Shown here: positions 21,481-34,336 of the stretch, one piece after another
How the letters are laid out: each line of letters opens with the position of its first letter
How positions within the stretch are numbered: the first letter of the stretch is position 1
Assembly: GCA_963082975.1 (NCBI GenBank)
Contig: OY720350.1
Span: 49,306,734 to 49,370,733 of the forward strand
Direction: 5' to 3'
Length of the DNA: 64,000 nt
From: Labia minor
Lineage: Eukaryota; Arthropoda; Insecta; Dermaptera; Spongiphoridae
Notes under the pieces: model-generated
Seen by the model: only the letters and a program-made list of their open reading frames with translations
Databases searched by the model: none
What the model was told of the DNA's origin: nothing
Made by a program: the position numbers and the translations under genes

Positions 21481-22484
21481 CACGGATGGCTAACCTTTTT
21501 CAATGTTTTTCAATCTTTTTGAAGTAACTAACGTGCCACAAAATTATCATTTTTTTCTCTACCACCTGTACCCCTTTTAGCTTGAATATATAATCGAATA
21601 TTTTTGTATAACTTCTAACTATCCTGTATAAAAGTGTTATAATTTTAAATATTAAACTTTATTCCAAAAAAATAAAATGTTTATTAAAAAATTTGGAATT
21701 TATTTTTGGTAAAAACATATCTTTATTAAAAAAATTTTTTTTTTATTTTTACCGACCGACGATAGTAAGGGAGGTATTGTTTTCACACCAAATTTCACAT
21801 GTGGAGATTTTTACATATCTCCACGAATCATGCATTTTCTAAACAGAAAAAAGTATTTTTAGCATGATGTCTGTCCGTCCGTCCGTATAGATGAGTACAG
21901 CTTAAATGGCTCAACGGATTTTGATGAAATTTGGTATATTTACTTAATGCATCAGTGGGATGAATTGATCAACTTTTGGTGCAAATCCGGAAACCGGAAG
22001 TGGTAGTATTAGCGATCGACGATAAGAAGGGAAGGGTTATTTTCGCACCAAATTTCACATAAGGAGATTTTTTTACATATCACCACGAATGTATTGGTTT
22101 TATCCTCGGGAAAAATCATCTTCATTATGTTTTTCTTAATTTAAAATTATATGACGTCACCCAGCCCTTCATGACGTCACAGCCTCGGGTAACGCCGGCA
22201 ACGCCGGCTACTTCAGCTATATATTATAAATAAAATAAAATTAAAAATATTTATGTTATATCCATATCTATTTTTTATTACATTAATAGATATATTAAAA
22301 TTATTTGAAATTGTTTCTGTAGCTGGAAATTAATTTATTTCAAACCGTCGGTCGGTTCGGACCTGGCCACAGGTCAACTTATTAATTTATGTCTATTGTA
22401 AAAATTTATAATTATTAAAAAAATAATTTTGTCTTTATGCGTGTCATGAAATTTTTCAAACGTGCCATAGGTTCTCCATCCCTG
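21481..22484. mobile_element. hAT MITE interrupted by a family A element
   Basis: 8-bp target duplication gcctaaaa at 21473-21480 and 22485-22492. Ends are CACGGATGGCTAACCTTTTT and, inverted, CAGGGATGGAGAACCTATGG; AACGTGCCA occurs near both ends. The family A element at 21751-22380 splits it, leaving roughly 375 bp of MITE. Confidence 0.8.
21751..22380 (-). mobile_element. Family A element, copy 2, inside a hAT MITE
   Basis: Reverse orientation: ACCGACCGACGATAGTAAGG at the left and CTGGCCACAGGTCAACTT at the right. It has both TGACGTCA sites and the GTCC tract, and an extra repeated AACGCCGGC next to the CRE pair, shared with copy 5. Confidence 0.8.
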
Positions 22485-22689
22485 GCCTAAAACAATTTAA
22501 ATTGACAAATTCGAGAGGAATCGTAAAATAAATACCTAGATCATATTTCAATAAATAAAAATTTTAAATTTAATTTTAGATCCAATCAAATCGATTAACC
22601 CAAATGATACTTTATTTTGAACAAATTTAGAATGATAGAAAATATAAATATTTTCCTAGGTTTCAATTAAAGTGAATTGGATCTGTTTT

Positions 22690-23090
22690 GGTAGACGACG
22701 TGTTTGTTAGGTATATTTGCAAATGGTGGGCGAGGCGGGTGGCCGATCCAGCTCCGGCCAGGCGCACGGGGTCGATACCGGGGCTGATTTACTTATGACA
22801 ACTATTATATATCTCATTGATTCGTCTAGTAACGATACGAGGCGTGTAATTTATCTCGCATGTTTCTAGTACATAACACTTATTCATCCCATTAATTTAC
22901 CACATTCATTTAAGTACATACAAAGCAACGATCGTTTAGGCGTCGCGCATGGGAGCTGAGCTTATCACCTGCCTCAACTACACCCCCGAACCACCTCCTT
23001 ACCACCATCCGTAGTCTCACCTAAACAATTCCGTTGTTGTCCAAATACACCACCGAATGGTTATCTCAGGTTTCTTAAGACAACCTACCC
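22690..23090. other. G+C-enriched unique block, possible SINE head
   Basis: 22725-22790 is G+C-rich (GGCGAGGCGGGTGGCCGATC) and contains GGTCGATACC, close to a polymerase III B box; 22930-23060 is C-rich. I see no ORF. A SINE is possible but unproven. Confidence 0.25.
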
Positions 23091-23194
23091 AATTTTTTTG
23101 TTTCAAGAAACTTTTATAATTAAATTTATAATTTAATTAAAATTATCTTTAGACACACAGATTTTCAAAACCATAAAGTAAAACCGACCCAAGA

Positions 23195-23664
23195 TAACAA
23201 TAACATTTTTATCCATCTAAAGGATATTAATCACGAGAAAGATTTACCATAATTATATATATATAATTATATAGTCGAAAATAAATAGACGTAAATATTA
23301 ATGAGTTCATTAATATAATCATATAATAATAATAGCCTAAAACACGGATGGCTAATCTTTTTCAATGTTTTTTCAATCTTTTTGAAGTAACTGACGTGCC
23401 ACAAAATAGTCATTTTTTTCTCTACCACCTGTACCCCTTTTAGCTTGAATATATAATCGAATATTTTTGTATAACTTCTAACTATCCTGTATAAAAGTGT
23501 TATAATTTTAAATATTAAACTTTATTCCAAAAAAATAAAATGTTTATTAAAAAATTTGGAATTTATTTTTGGTAAAAATATATCTTTACTAAAAAAATTT
23601 TTGGATAACAATAACATTTTTATCCATCTAAAGGATATTAATCACGAGAAAGATTTACCATAAT
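23195..23664 (+). repeat. Local duplication of the hAT MITE left end plus its flank
   Basis: 23266-23600 repeats 21411-21740, including ~70 bp outside the MITE and the left target repeat gcctaaaa, so it is a DNA duplication and not a second transposition. It is bracketed by two ~60-bp direct copies of a unique sequence beginning ataacaataacatttttatc (23195 and 23607). The copy ends close to where family A interrupts the original. Confidence 0.75.
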
Positions 23665-24206
23665 TTAGTAAAAGAACAAGGAAAAAATATGTATGAGATG
23701 CAAATAAAAAGACAAGTTCATTAGTAAAAATAAAGAAAAATGAACGATGAGATTAATAAAAAAAATGTTAAATTAAATGAAAAATTAATAAATTTAAATT
23801 GAATAAACAAATGATATAGAAAGAGTTTAATAAAAGATGAGTATGACGTATTTTTAGGAAGGGAGGGCTATAAATAAATTTAAAAAAATATCATCTGAGC
23901 AAAGAATTATGTTAGTTAAACTTTTCTAGGGAACAACACTTTTAATAAATAATGTAATTAATATAATAAAAAGAATGTAATTAATGTAATGAAAATATTT
24001 TTTTTGAATAGAAATTCAAATAGCAGTATATAAACGTAAAATAATAAATAAAAAAATAATACCCTTTATTTTGAAATTAAAAAAAAACTGAATGAAAAAT
24101 TTAATTGTTTTTTTTTGCATTTAAAGAAGAAAAACAAAATTTAATTATGTTTCATATATTCCTAAGATTTATGAAATAATTATATATTATTCTTGATCTT
24201 GTAAAA
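23665..24206. other. A+T-rich, no gene seen
   Basis: Low-complexity A+T-rich DNA up to the Helitron start. Confidence 0.5.
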
Positions 24207-24772
24207 TCTTATAAATAAAAATGAATCGCAAAATGTGTTGGTAACCGCATCACTCAATAACGCCTTTACCAATTTTGACAATTCTTTTTTTAAAATATTC
24301 GTGTAAGTCCAAGGATGGTTTTTACGACGAGAAAAAATCGAATAATTGCCGGGAAAACCCTAAAAACCCTTTTTTCCCATACATATTTTTCAATATTATG
24401 TAATGGTTCCGCATGGAACATAAATTCAAATAAATTTGAATTACCGCCCTCTGACTATGTTTATATATTAATTAAATTAAGTAATTATAAATGTTAATGT
24501 TAGGTAATTATATAATTTATTTTCAATTATAATTTTAAGCCATTTATTTTAATTTAAATAAACTCATAAGTTTGACCATCCTCCTCTCTTACCACCCCTA
24601 ATGAGTGACATTCCCCCTCTTACATATCTGATTATTTATACTGATTGAAACAAAATGGATGAAAACCTTTTACATACAGACTTTCAACCAAATACTATGT
24701 ACCACTCGGGAGAACAGGGGGCGGAGCCCCCGCTAAGGTGTAAAGAGCGCCGAAGGCGCTCGGAGCAGCTAG
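24207..24772 (+). mobile_element. Non-autonomous Helitron, 566 bp, both ends present
   Basis: Starts TCTTATAAATAAAAATGAAT after an A and ends CTAG before a T, the classic A|T Helitron insertion. The 3' end carries two hairpins, GGGGGCGGAGCCCCC and GAGCGCCGAAGGCGCTC, the second ~10 bp before CTAG. No Rep/helicase coding. A block starting GAAACAAAATGGATGAAAAC is shared with the 3' ends at 29900 and 32525. Confidence 0.9.
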
Positions 24773-26323
24773 TATAAAATAAAACAAAACCCGAAATAAA
24801 ATAAACAAAAGAAAAATTATAGAAATATTTGAATTAAAAACTTTTCTAAGAAAAATAAACTGGCTTAATAGAGTTAGTTGTTAAAGTTGTTCCTTTTCGC
24901 TTGATATTTGATTAAATATTGCAGGATCATCTTAGCTTGTAAATAAAAACATATTTGAATTTTCATCCGACATATCTATTTAAAAAAAAATTGATAGTTT
25001 AGCATTTATAGGTCTTTTTCAAAATAAATTGTTTATTTAAATATAGTATTCACTATTAAACCAATGTTTATTGGAATTTTTCCAGAAAGAATCAAAATGT
25101 TCATGTATATTATCATTTTTAGATTGGGTTTCAAGTTAAATAGAGCAAACATTTCTTTAAAAAAAAACATTTTTTTTTTCTTTCTTGATTAGTTTTTTTT
25201 TCTAGCAGTCCTTTTGATCATCAAATATACATCCAAATAGATTGCAGGGTCGATGAAAAGACAACAAAAAACAAGATAACAGCCAAATTGGAATGAGGTA
25301 CAGCAATTTGATCGAAAAAAGAAATACGCGAGGGGGGAGGAAATAAAATAGGAAAATAAATAAATTAGATATAATCAAAATCTCCCCAGGTAAGTGAATA
25401 GTATTGGGGTTATGGAAGGGAAAATAGATGAAGTGTTTTATTTAAGAAGGAAATAAGGATGTTTCATGTTAGGGGTATATAATAGATATATGGGGCCCAA
25501 AAATACAATAACTCAACGAACCATGGTACTCGAGGGAACAAATATCACTCGTAGCTTCTGGTTAGGAAAATGGCAAATTAATGAAAGAGACGATAGGCCT
25601 AGTCCCGGGCAGCCACTACAACTCCAATCGATTTCAAAAAAATAAGCCAATAACTCTCTAAAACCAAGTTTGATAGAAACAATAAATATATATAGATAGA
25701 TTGTTCGATACAATAATAAGGTAAATTTTAATTTAATGTAAAAAAAATCTAAATTTATTTCAAATTTAATATAATAGCCGTGAAGGTTTTTATTAATATT
25801 AATGAAAACCATTAAAATTTAATAATTTTTATGTGATTTTTTGTTTTAATGGTTAAAAATATTTTAACAGTTTTAGTTTTATATTATACATTTTAAACAT
25901 TCAAATATTTAGACTAAAAATAGGTTAATAAATTTTGCAAAGATGAAGCGCCCACAAAGCAATGTTTATTTCGCTTACCGCCTTGGGCCGCTCCAATGCA
26001 AGTTAAATAAAAGTCTTTTAATAAATATTTAGTCAGAGAAAGAGACCTAGTAAAATATTCATTTTTTTCTAATATTATTATTATAAGTAAAAATATTATT
26101 TTATATATCAAAACATCATTTTCTTAATTTTTAGAAGACAAAATATTTATATATTGTTTGAAATTATTAAAATTAAATAGTCATTAAATATTAATTGTTA
26201 AAATTATATATTATTTGTGAAATTAATTTAAAATTTAGACAATAAATTATTTAATTTGTCTATCGTTTAGAAAGAAATATAGATAAAATAAATAAATGTA
26301 TAAAATATATATATATATATACA
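24773..26323. other. A+T-rich with two unique less A+T-rich patches
   Basis: Patches at 25520-25640 and 25925-26000 stand out in composition but hold no convincing exon. The minus strand of the first reads CSGCPGLGLSSLSLICHF without a recognised homologue. Confidence 0.4.
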
Positions 26324-26792
26324 CGAGGGTGGGATGAAAAGTTTCCGACCTGACCAAGAAAATCGTTGTTTTTAAATTTTTTTTTTGCTAAATTTTTCAA
26401 CAAAATCTTCATCAACACATACATTTCTCATAACGGTGTTCTAATTAATTTAATTAATTATAAATTATTTAATTAATTAAATTTGATTTAATTTAATTTA
26501 AGTCTCATCAACAGTTATGAATCGACGCAAAAATTCGTTTGGATTACGCCTACAGCGCCAAATTGTCGTAGGAAATGGTTTTTCGAAGCAATTTTTTGTC
26601 TAACGTTAGGAAATGCGGCACCCATGTTGCACACAGCTTTCCATATTCAAATGGTTTTGCAAAATATTTCGCACACGTTCAGCTGACATCGTACAGGTCT
26701 CAGCTATCTTGAATTTTGAAAAATAAAACAAAAAAAAAATTTTAAAACATCGACTTTCTTGGTCAGGTCGGAAACTTTTCAGACCACCCTCG
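26324..26792 (-). mobile_element. Mariner-derived MITE, copy 1
   Basis: Inverted ends CGAGGGTGGGATGAAAAGTT and CGAGGGTGGTCTGAAAAGTT continue into TTCCGACCTGACCAAGAAA. The minus strand keeps transposase pieces: KIAETCTMSAERVRNILQNH, then NPNEFLRRFITVDET, the first catalytic Asp block. Most of the gene is deleted and partly replaced by A+T-rich filler. A second copy with the same deletion is at 46893. Confidence 0.85.
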
Positions 26793-26810
26793 TATATATA
26801 TGTTCACACA

Positions 26811-27325
26811 CGAGGGCAGGTCAATAAGTCCGTGACTTTTTTGAATGAAACGCATTAGATAAATTTTTTAAATAAAAATTTATTTTATTTTTCAACGTAG
26901 TATCCTTTGAGCTCTATACACAACGTTTCTCCAATTTTTTTTATTCCTTCCAAAAAATAAGAATATCTTTGATGCCTATTCACCCCGAGAAACCCACTGC
27001 TGTTTGGCCTCTGGTGTGTTGTGGTGAATCCACGTTTCATCCACGATTAAGAAACGGCGCAAAAACTCGGTTTCAATAATTTTTTTTCAGCAAAAAATAA
27101 TGCTTAATGAGCACAAGAAATTCACTTTTTTCCATTTTCTTCTCAAATCAAGAGGTAAGGTAATCTGCTATTAATGTATGTCAAAAAAAAAAAAAATTAA
27201 AAGACCCAGCTGGTTCAAATTTCAACACGGGTCAGTTGTTAGTTGCCTGCTGCCAGGAGCAGTGTTGTCATTTCATTTAAGAGACGGGAAATTCAAAAAG
27301 TCACGGATTTATTGACCTATCCTCG
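26811..27325 (-). mobile_element. Second mariner-derived remnant
   Basis: Ends CGAGGGCAGGTCAATAAGTC and, inverted, CGAGGATAGGTCAATAAATC, followed by CGTGACTTTTTGAA. The minus strand at ~27060-27000 reads LRRFLIVDETWIHHNTPEAK, the mariner first catalytic Asp block. 515 bp, internally deleted. It lies 18 bp from the previous element and belongs to a different subfamily. Confidence 0.82.
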
Positions 27326-27547
27326 TATATTTAAAATAGAAATTGCATTTTGGAAATTTTATGTTAAATTCTTCAATTTCATTTAATAAATACAGACTGT
27401 AGGAATAAAAATATTATTAAAATAACAAAATAAATGATTATTATTATTATTATGTCAAAAACAACAATCCCGAGCAAGAATGTTGTGCTACAGACTTTAT
27501 TACAATACATGTAACCCCCACAGATAAGTTTTGAATTTTTTCAGATA

Positions 27548-27593
<46 letters not shown>

Positions 27594-28675
27594 TCAAACA
27601 TAAACCAATGTTTAAATATCTCTAATTGAATGAAATTTATTTTTTGTCATTTTGTCAAGATAGCAAGATCTATAACTCAGACGACAAGATAGATACTATA
27701 GCTGCGGTTACATACATTTATTTTTTATCACTAAAAGTGATCAATAACTTAGATGACAAGATAAATACTATTAACAATAATATTTATAAGCCCACTATTG
27801 TAAATGTATCAAAAAAGATGAAGAATATGTATTTTTATATGTATTTCTATTCTTCTCTCCCTTTCTCTTTCTATTTACAAATAATTTATAAAAGATATTT
27901 ACAATATATACATTTATCTACTTTAATCTTCTGGGAAAATATATATAATACATAAATATATAAAATTAAAAATTTAATATCTTAAATTCAATTGAAATTC
28001 CCCCACCTCCCCTTTACATCAAATGTAACCATATAATTGTCCTTACAGCTTGGATGGATTCCCGATTATCCAATTAAGGCATTCATTTTCTTTTTCAGAA
28101 AAAAAGTACAAATAACAATTTCAGCATCAAAACAATATAGCGTGAAAATATTCCATCTAATTTGAATTTCTGATAAGCTACCAATTTGATTAAATATGAT
28201 AAAGATAATGGAAAAAATCCTGTTTCCGATATTATGCAAATAAAAATTGGTATTAAATTATCATACTTTTTTCATTTAGAAATATAAACTTGCTTTAAAG
28301 TTTGCTTATGGAAATGAGGAAAAAAAATTACTGGGCATTACTAATATTATTAATTAGTAATTGAAACAGGTATATACAATATATATTGTAATGATTTTTT
28401 TGTATATGGGTGGATATTGAAAAGGAAAATCTAAGAAAAAGAAGGGTAGGTCTCAAATGTGTAATCGAAAAGGGTGGACTTTGATTGGGCGTGAACTGCC
28501 CCGGAGATCTGGACTACAAAAAAAGAGAAAAAAAAAATTAAATTTATCATTAAGAATAAAATTTATAATGAGATTTATTATATTTAATGTGTTTAAATAT
28601 AAATTTTTAAAACCTTTAAAGATGTAAATGTAAAGATTTTAAATTATAATTTTATATACAGAAATTTTTTTTATA
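27326..28675. other. A+T-rich with (TA)n microsatellite
   Basis: A long (TA)n run at ~27550-27585. The ORF at 27626-27955 is A+T-driven with N/I/Y/K composition; I do not consider it a gene. Confidence 0.5.
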
Positions 28676-29900
28676 TCTATATATATAAAGGAGAGTGTTT
28701 GTATGTATGTATGTATGTATGTAATTTGTTTACTTTTTTGCTGTCATAGAAACAAACAAAAAAGAAATTCCCAATCAAAGAATTATTATAATATTTAACT
28801 TTTTATTTTAAATTCTAATATTCAAATATCATTTCAATTAAATAATTTATTCTAAAAGTTCTCATTTTAATTAATATAAGAAAATATTTAAATCATATTT
28901 AACTTAAATTATTTTGTATTTATTCTTTCTATATTTGAATACTTCTTTTATTTTAAGGGAGGGAATTAACTATGATCTAAAAAAATTAATAAATGAAATT
29001 AATAATAAAAAATCAAATAAATCCATTAATTTAAATTAACACTATTAATGAATGTATATATTATTAATTTATCTTTAGTTTTAATCAATACTTTTATACC
29101 GTTAATTTTTACCGACCGACGATAGTAAGGGAGGTATTGTTTTCACACCAAATTTCACATGTGGAGATTTTTACATATCTCCGCGAATCATGCATTTTCT
29201 TAACAGAAAAAAGTATTTTTAGCATGATGTCTGTCCGTCCGTCCGTCCGTATAGATGTGTACAGCCAGAACGGCTGAACGGATTTTGATGAAATTTGGTA
29301 TATTTACTTAATGCATCAATGGGATGAATTGATCAACTTTTGGTGCAAATCCGGAAACCGGAAGTGGTAGTATTAGCGATCGACGATAGGAAGGGAAGGG
29401 TTATTTTCACACCAAATTTCACATGAGGAGATTTTTTACATATCACCACGAATCATGCACTTTGTATTGGTTTTATCCTCGAGAAAAATCATCTTTATTA
29501 GTTTTTTCTTGATTTAAAATTATATGATGTCATCCAACCATTCATGACGTCACAGCCTGGTCTTACATATATATTATAAATAAAATAAAATTAAAAATAT
29601 TTATGTTATATTTATATCTGTTTTTTATTACATTAATAGATATATTAAAATTATTTGAAATTGTTTCTGTAGCTGGAAATTAATTTATTTCAAACCGTCG
29701 GTCGGTTCGGACCTGGCCACAGGTCAACTTATTATAAATTAATTTTTATAAATTGTCTCAAGTCTAACTTTGCATTTTCGAAACAAAATGGATGAAAACC
29801 TTTTACTACTTTCAACCAAATACTATGTACCACTCGGGGGTACAGGGGGCGGAGCCCCCGTCTAGATGTGAAGAGCGACGAAGGAGCTCTGAGCAGCTAG
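28676..29900 (+). mobile_element. Non-autonomous Helitron, 1225 bp, with nested family A
   Basis: Starts A|TCTATATATATAAAGGAGAG, then (GTAT)n, and ends with the GGGGGCGGAGCCCCC hairpin, a slightly decayed second hairpin and GCAGCTAG|T. A family A element occupies 29111-29730. The 5' part (28780-28960) is shared with the Helitron at 31119. Confidence 0.85.
29111..29730 (-). mobile_element. Family A element, copy 3, inside a Helitron
   Basis: Reverse orientation, with the ACCGACCGACGATAGTAAGG end and the AGGTCAACTT end. One TGACGTCA site is intact and the other is changed to TGATGTCA. Confidence 0.8.
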
Positions 29901-31118
29901 TTTTTTATAAAAAAAAGAAAAAAAAGACGTTTTATAAAAATTATAGATAAACCAATATTTGTTGTGAAACAAATTTTTTAAATTCTTAGAGATTAAAAAA
30001 TTTAAAAAAACAATCCTTCTTGAAAAACAATATTTTTTGTTAATAATGTAGCCGGTCCTTTTGTAAGATACAGTCCGTGGACGACCGAGTGTAATGGTGG
30101 TCCTTGTTTCTTTCAATAAAGTCCGTCTGCTCTCGACGGCAGCACACGAACGAATGTCTTTGTTTCCTTTCAACAACTCTTCTGGGGAAACGTATTACAA
30201 TAATCTTTTCCAAAAATAAATTTTAATTTTTTTTTTTTTTTTTTTAAAGGATTAATGATATTTTTAAAATATAATTTCAATATATATATAAGAATGTGGA
30301 AGAAGGGTTGACAAAATAACGACGATGCTCTGTAATTGACAAAGATTTATTTAGTTATTTACAATATTTACATTTGTGTTTACATTCAAATTCATTATTA
30401 CCTGTAATTGGAATCGTCAATTATGTTTGTATTATCGATCTCTTAATTAATCTCTTAATGCAAGTCTTATTGTGTCTTCTCTCTTAATTAATTAGTTTGA
30501 TTCTTCGGGTAGCCTTTGGTGGGGAGCCGATGTCCGAGAGGAAGGGAGAGTGTTGGTGGTAGTCTTATATATAGGAAAGTAAAATATAATTCATTATGCC
30601 TTTCTTATACTTATGCATCTCATTAATATGTAATATTTCGTTTAATTAATTAATGTTTATAGAGAAGGTATTTTAAGATATTTTTTAATAGTAAACACAA
30701 AAGTTACATTTGACATTTTTTTCAAAAAAAAAATTCCTTATTAATGTATTCAATGATTTCATCGATAAATAAACTTTAGAAATATTTAAAAAATGTTCAA
30801 AAATAAAATAGCTTTTCATACGTATAAATAGTCTTTGCAAGAATGATCTGTTAAAACTGTAGATAAGGTGGATTAGACGAGGACGGATTTTGCGAGCACG
30901 AGCTGCCTTTGTCTGTGGGCGATAACAAATTGCAATCCCTGCAGTTACTTAATCCCCCACTGGTACGTAAAATGGCGGAAATTAAGATGGGATCGAGGTT
31001 AAAACACTTCATATAATCTAGGACCACAAAATAAAGTGTGTAAAAAAACCTTACATTAGTTTAAGTAAAACTAAACGTGGTAACGTTAATTAACTTTTCG
31101 TCAAATATCAAAATATAA
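29901..31118. other. A+T-rich with two compositionally distinct patches
   Basis: 30047-30174 could be a short, old solo LTR: it starts TG, ends CA and has AATAAA in the middle; weakly supported. 30840-31010 is less A+T-rich and contains AAAATGGCGGAAATTAAGAT, reminiscent of a YY1/Pho-type site, and no ORF. Confidence 0.35.
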
Positions 31119-32525
31119 TCTATATATATAAAAAAAGGTTTTTGTCTGCACATTGCTCAAAATTTAAAATTTTGCATATCTTCGCGTTTCATGTCCTCTA
31201 GAATCCAAAAGTGACTTTAGAATTTTTCATGTCTGTCTGTCTGTCCGGAAAATAAATATTTTATAGATTCAGAATTGGCTGAAGCGATTTCTATGAAATT
31301 ACATCACAATATTCTTATATACCTCTATAGTAACATATGCTATAAATTTTATTAATATCTAATCAATAACCGCAGAAATTAATTTTTTAAAGTTTATATA
31401 ATTCTCCGTGTTGTTCATTCAAGAGCAGCTCGCGGCTCACTGTCATTAGCGGAATCATTTTAAACAATGAATTATCATAGCGATTCCCAATCAAAGAATT
31501 ATTATAATATTTCACTTTTTATTTTAAATTCTAATATTCAAATAGCAATTCAATTAAATAATTTATTCTAAAAGTTCTCATTTTAATTAATTTAATAAAA
31601 TATTTAGATCATATTTTTATCTCAAATTATTTTTTATTTATTTGAATATTTCTTCTTTTCTATAATATATATTAGAAAAAAAACCGCGACCGCGAATTCA
31701 ATATTTCTGTTCACTAATTATTTGTACACTTTAGTAAAACATACGTATGACTCAATAAATCCGGATAAACTTCAAATTTTGATCTTAAAATTTGCCTTGA
31801 AGGTAGTAAAGAAAGAGTAAGATGCGGAAATCAAATGTAAAATATTAGGTTACCCAGACTTAAATATAATAGGAGATTCAGGAATTGCAATTACAGATAG
31901 CGAAGAAAAATTAATGGAGGTAGGAAAAGAGATGGGGTTTGAAATTAATTGTGATAAAAAAAATATTAAGTAACAAAGAGGTACAGCATTAACAAACAAA
32001 ATCTTATTATACAAAATGTAGAATTTGAATATGTAGAAAAATTGAATGTAATCACGAAGGATAATAATATTTGAGAAGAATTTAAATCAAGATTGCAATC
32101 GGGAAACGCCTGTTATCATGCAGTAAAGAGGCTTATCTCATCAAAATTATTATCAAAAGGAATCAAGACGATGGACGCATAGGAAGGGACGTAAGAGAGA
32201 GGGTAAGGGCTCAGGATAGGGACACTTGGAGAAATGTGGTTGTTGCGGCCAAGAACTTTCTAGTATCTTTGAGCCACATAGATAGATAGATATAACATAT
32301 ACCTACAAAAATAATATATATAATTAATTTACTGTGATTAAATTAAAATATATTTTAAATAAGAACACAAAAAGAAATGAATGTTTTATGTAATATACGG
32401 ATTGAAACAAAATGGATGAAAACCTTTTAGTACTTTCAACCAAATATTATGTACCACTCCGGGGTTCAGGGGGCGGAGCCTCCGTCTAGGTGTGTAAGAG
32501 CGCCGAAGGCGCTCTGAGCATCTAG
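31119..32525 (+). mobile_element. Non-autonomous Helitron, 1407 bp, with LINE sequence inside
   Basis: Starts A|TCTATATATATAAAAAAAGG and ends with hairpin GAGCGCCGAAGGCGCTC then CATCTAG|T. The 5' region has CTGTCTGTCTGTCCGG and a block with GATTTCTATGAAATTA. A dead LINE fragment at 31830-32290 lies inside, either captured or later inserted. Confidence 0.85.
31830..32290 (+). pseudogene. LINE reverse-transcriptase fragment within a Helitron
   Basis: Frames give SGIAITDSEEKLMEVGKEMG, EEFKSRLQSGNACYHAVKRL then ISSKLLSKGIKTMDA, and RDVRERVRAQDRDTWRNVVV followed by AAKNFL. These match, in order, the post-palm, thumb and C-terminal parts of a LINE ORF2, with stops and internal deletions between them. 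Confidence 0.7.
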
Positions 32526-32889
32526 TATTAATAATAATAAATCACACTTTTGAAATAATCACTTTAATAAATACTTATTTTTTTAATATTTAAATAAAAG
32601 TCATTTATTTTAAAAAATCTATAAAAATTATACCTCCTCATCTAATCATTCGAGAATCACTCAATTTTATAGAATCATTTATCATTTATCATCTTGGGTT
32701 CCTCCTCGATGTGAAGTCGCCATTTGGATGACAACCTATTATGGCAAGCTGCTGACTACCATCACCATCCATCAATGTCCAGTCGTATATATATATATAT
32801 TAATAATAATTTTATATTTCGAATTTCGTTTATGATAGTTTTATGGAAAGAAATATTTATAAATTTTATTTTTTATCGATAATTCAATT

Positions 32890-33230
32890 TCCTATTTATA
32901 TGTTGGTAGGGGTATATGATGGATATTATTGAGAAGTATTTTCAAGACATTTCAATGAATAATAAGGAGTGGTTAATGTTTCCTTTAGATCTTTTAAATT
33001 ATTATTTATTTATGAAATTAGATTTTATTTTTATCATATTTCATTGTATATTTATTAGTATTATGTGGAGTATCTTTCTAATTACTCTGTATTTTTTAGC
33101 CTCTCAGCAACCATATTCCTCCAAACGTCCTAATTCTGAGCCACATCCATCCAACCCCTATTTTCTCCCAACGTGACTGTCCACCTCGTCTTGGGAATAC
33201 CACAATCGGTCTCCACACTATTAAGTTTCT
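32890..33230 (-). pseudogene. LINE C-terminal fragment
   Basis: The minus strand from ~33230 reads INKKLNSVETDCGIPKTRWT, then GWMDVAQN, a stop, and DVWRNMVAERL. This is the same GxPxTRW...W.NxVA tail as in other fragments here, from a different lineage. Inactive. Confidence 0.55.
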
Positions 33231-33475
33231 TGTTAATCTTTTTTTTTGCCTTTCTATCCACGATATTTTACATACTATTTAAATTTATTTCTATTTAAAT
33301 ATTATTTTAAAAATTATTTTAATTATAATTTATTCATGAATAATAAACCAGTATACATAACTAAATCAAAAACTTTTACTAATGAAGATCATATGATTTT
33401 GTAAAATTATTTCAAAATGCTGGAGGCGTCATTTGTTTTGATGGTTTCATATACAACCAGTAATATATTATATAT

Positions 33476-33516
<41 letters not shown>

Positions 33517-34336
33517 TGAATTTAAGCTTCCAAAAAAAGAAATTACAAAAAAATAAATAGCTTAACTTCAATAAATAATTATAAATTTATTTTTAAATAT
33601 AACTATCACGTAAAATTGTAAAAATGTAAATTCTATTTTTTAAAGTATCCTTAGGTATATAAATTTTATTAGGTATATTTTAATATTTTAACATTCTTCT
33701 GTAATTAATATTGGAGAAAAAAAATCTTATTTTAATATAATATTTGTATTTCAATTTAAAATGAAAATTGATGCTTCTTTACACTTGAATAATTTAAATA
33801 TTAATTTAATTAATAATTCAAATAACATTTTGTTATATAAACATAATTAGTAAATTACAATATTTAATTAAACAGAGAGATTGAGAGAGGAATAAATAAA
33901 ATTACATTTAATTTCATTTGTATAAATATTTTATATTTTTTTTCTCTTATTATTATTTATCTTTATTGGCAATTAAATATATAATTTTTGTGAAACATAA
34001 AAAAAAATAGTAAGTATAACTTTTATTTTTCCAGTGAGATTGATTTGTTATACTTAAAAAAAAATATTTCCCTAAAATTCAGATTTAATATAAAAAATAA
34101 ATTTCGAATTATTTTCAAATCAATTGTATAACATTGCCATAGAAACTCATTTTAATTCAATGTTTTTTCTTGACTTTCTGATAATATAATTTATTATTCA
34201 AAAAGAATATATTTTTTAATTCTATAAAAGCAGCCGTTAAATAACTAAGCAATCTGTTTAGAATATAAATGGACGGATTATCATTTATACAAGTTATTTT
34301 TTTTAACTTTTGTAAAAACACTTGAATATTAAAAAT
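33231..34336. other. A+T-rich with (AT)n microsatellite
   Basis: An (AT)n tract at ~33478-33512; no gene seen. Confidence 0.5.

Noticed and set aside
27626-27955. 109-codon plus-strand ORF
   Set aside because: Composition is N/I/Y/K from A+T-rich DNA, with no domain or splice context.
30047-30174. Possible short solo LTR
   Set aside because: TG...CA ends and AATAAA are present but no flanking target duplication or second copy is seen, so it stays only a suggestion.
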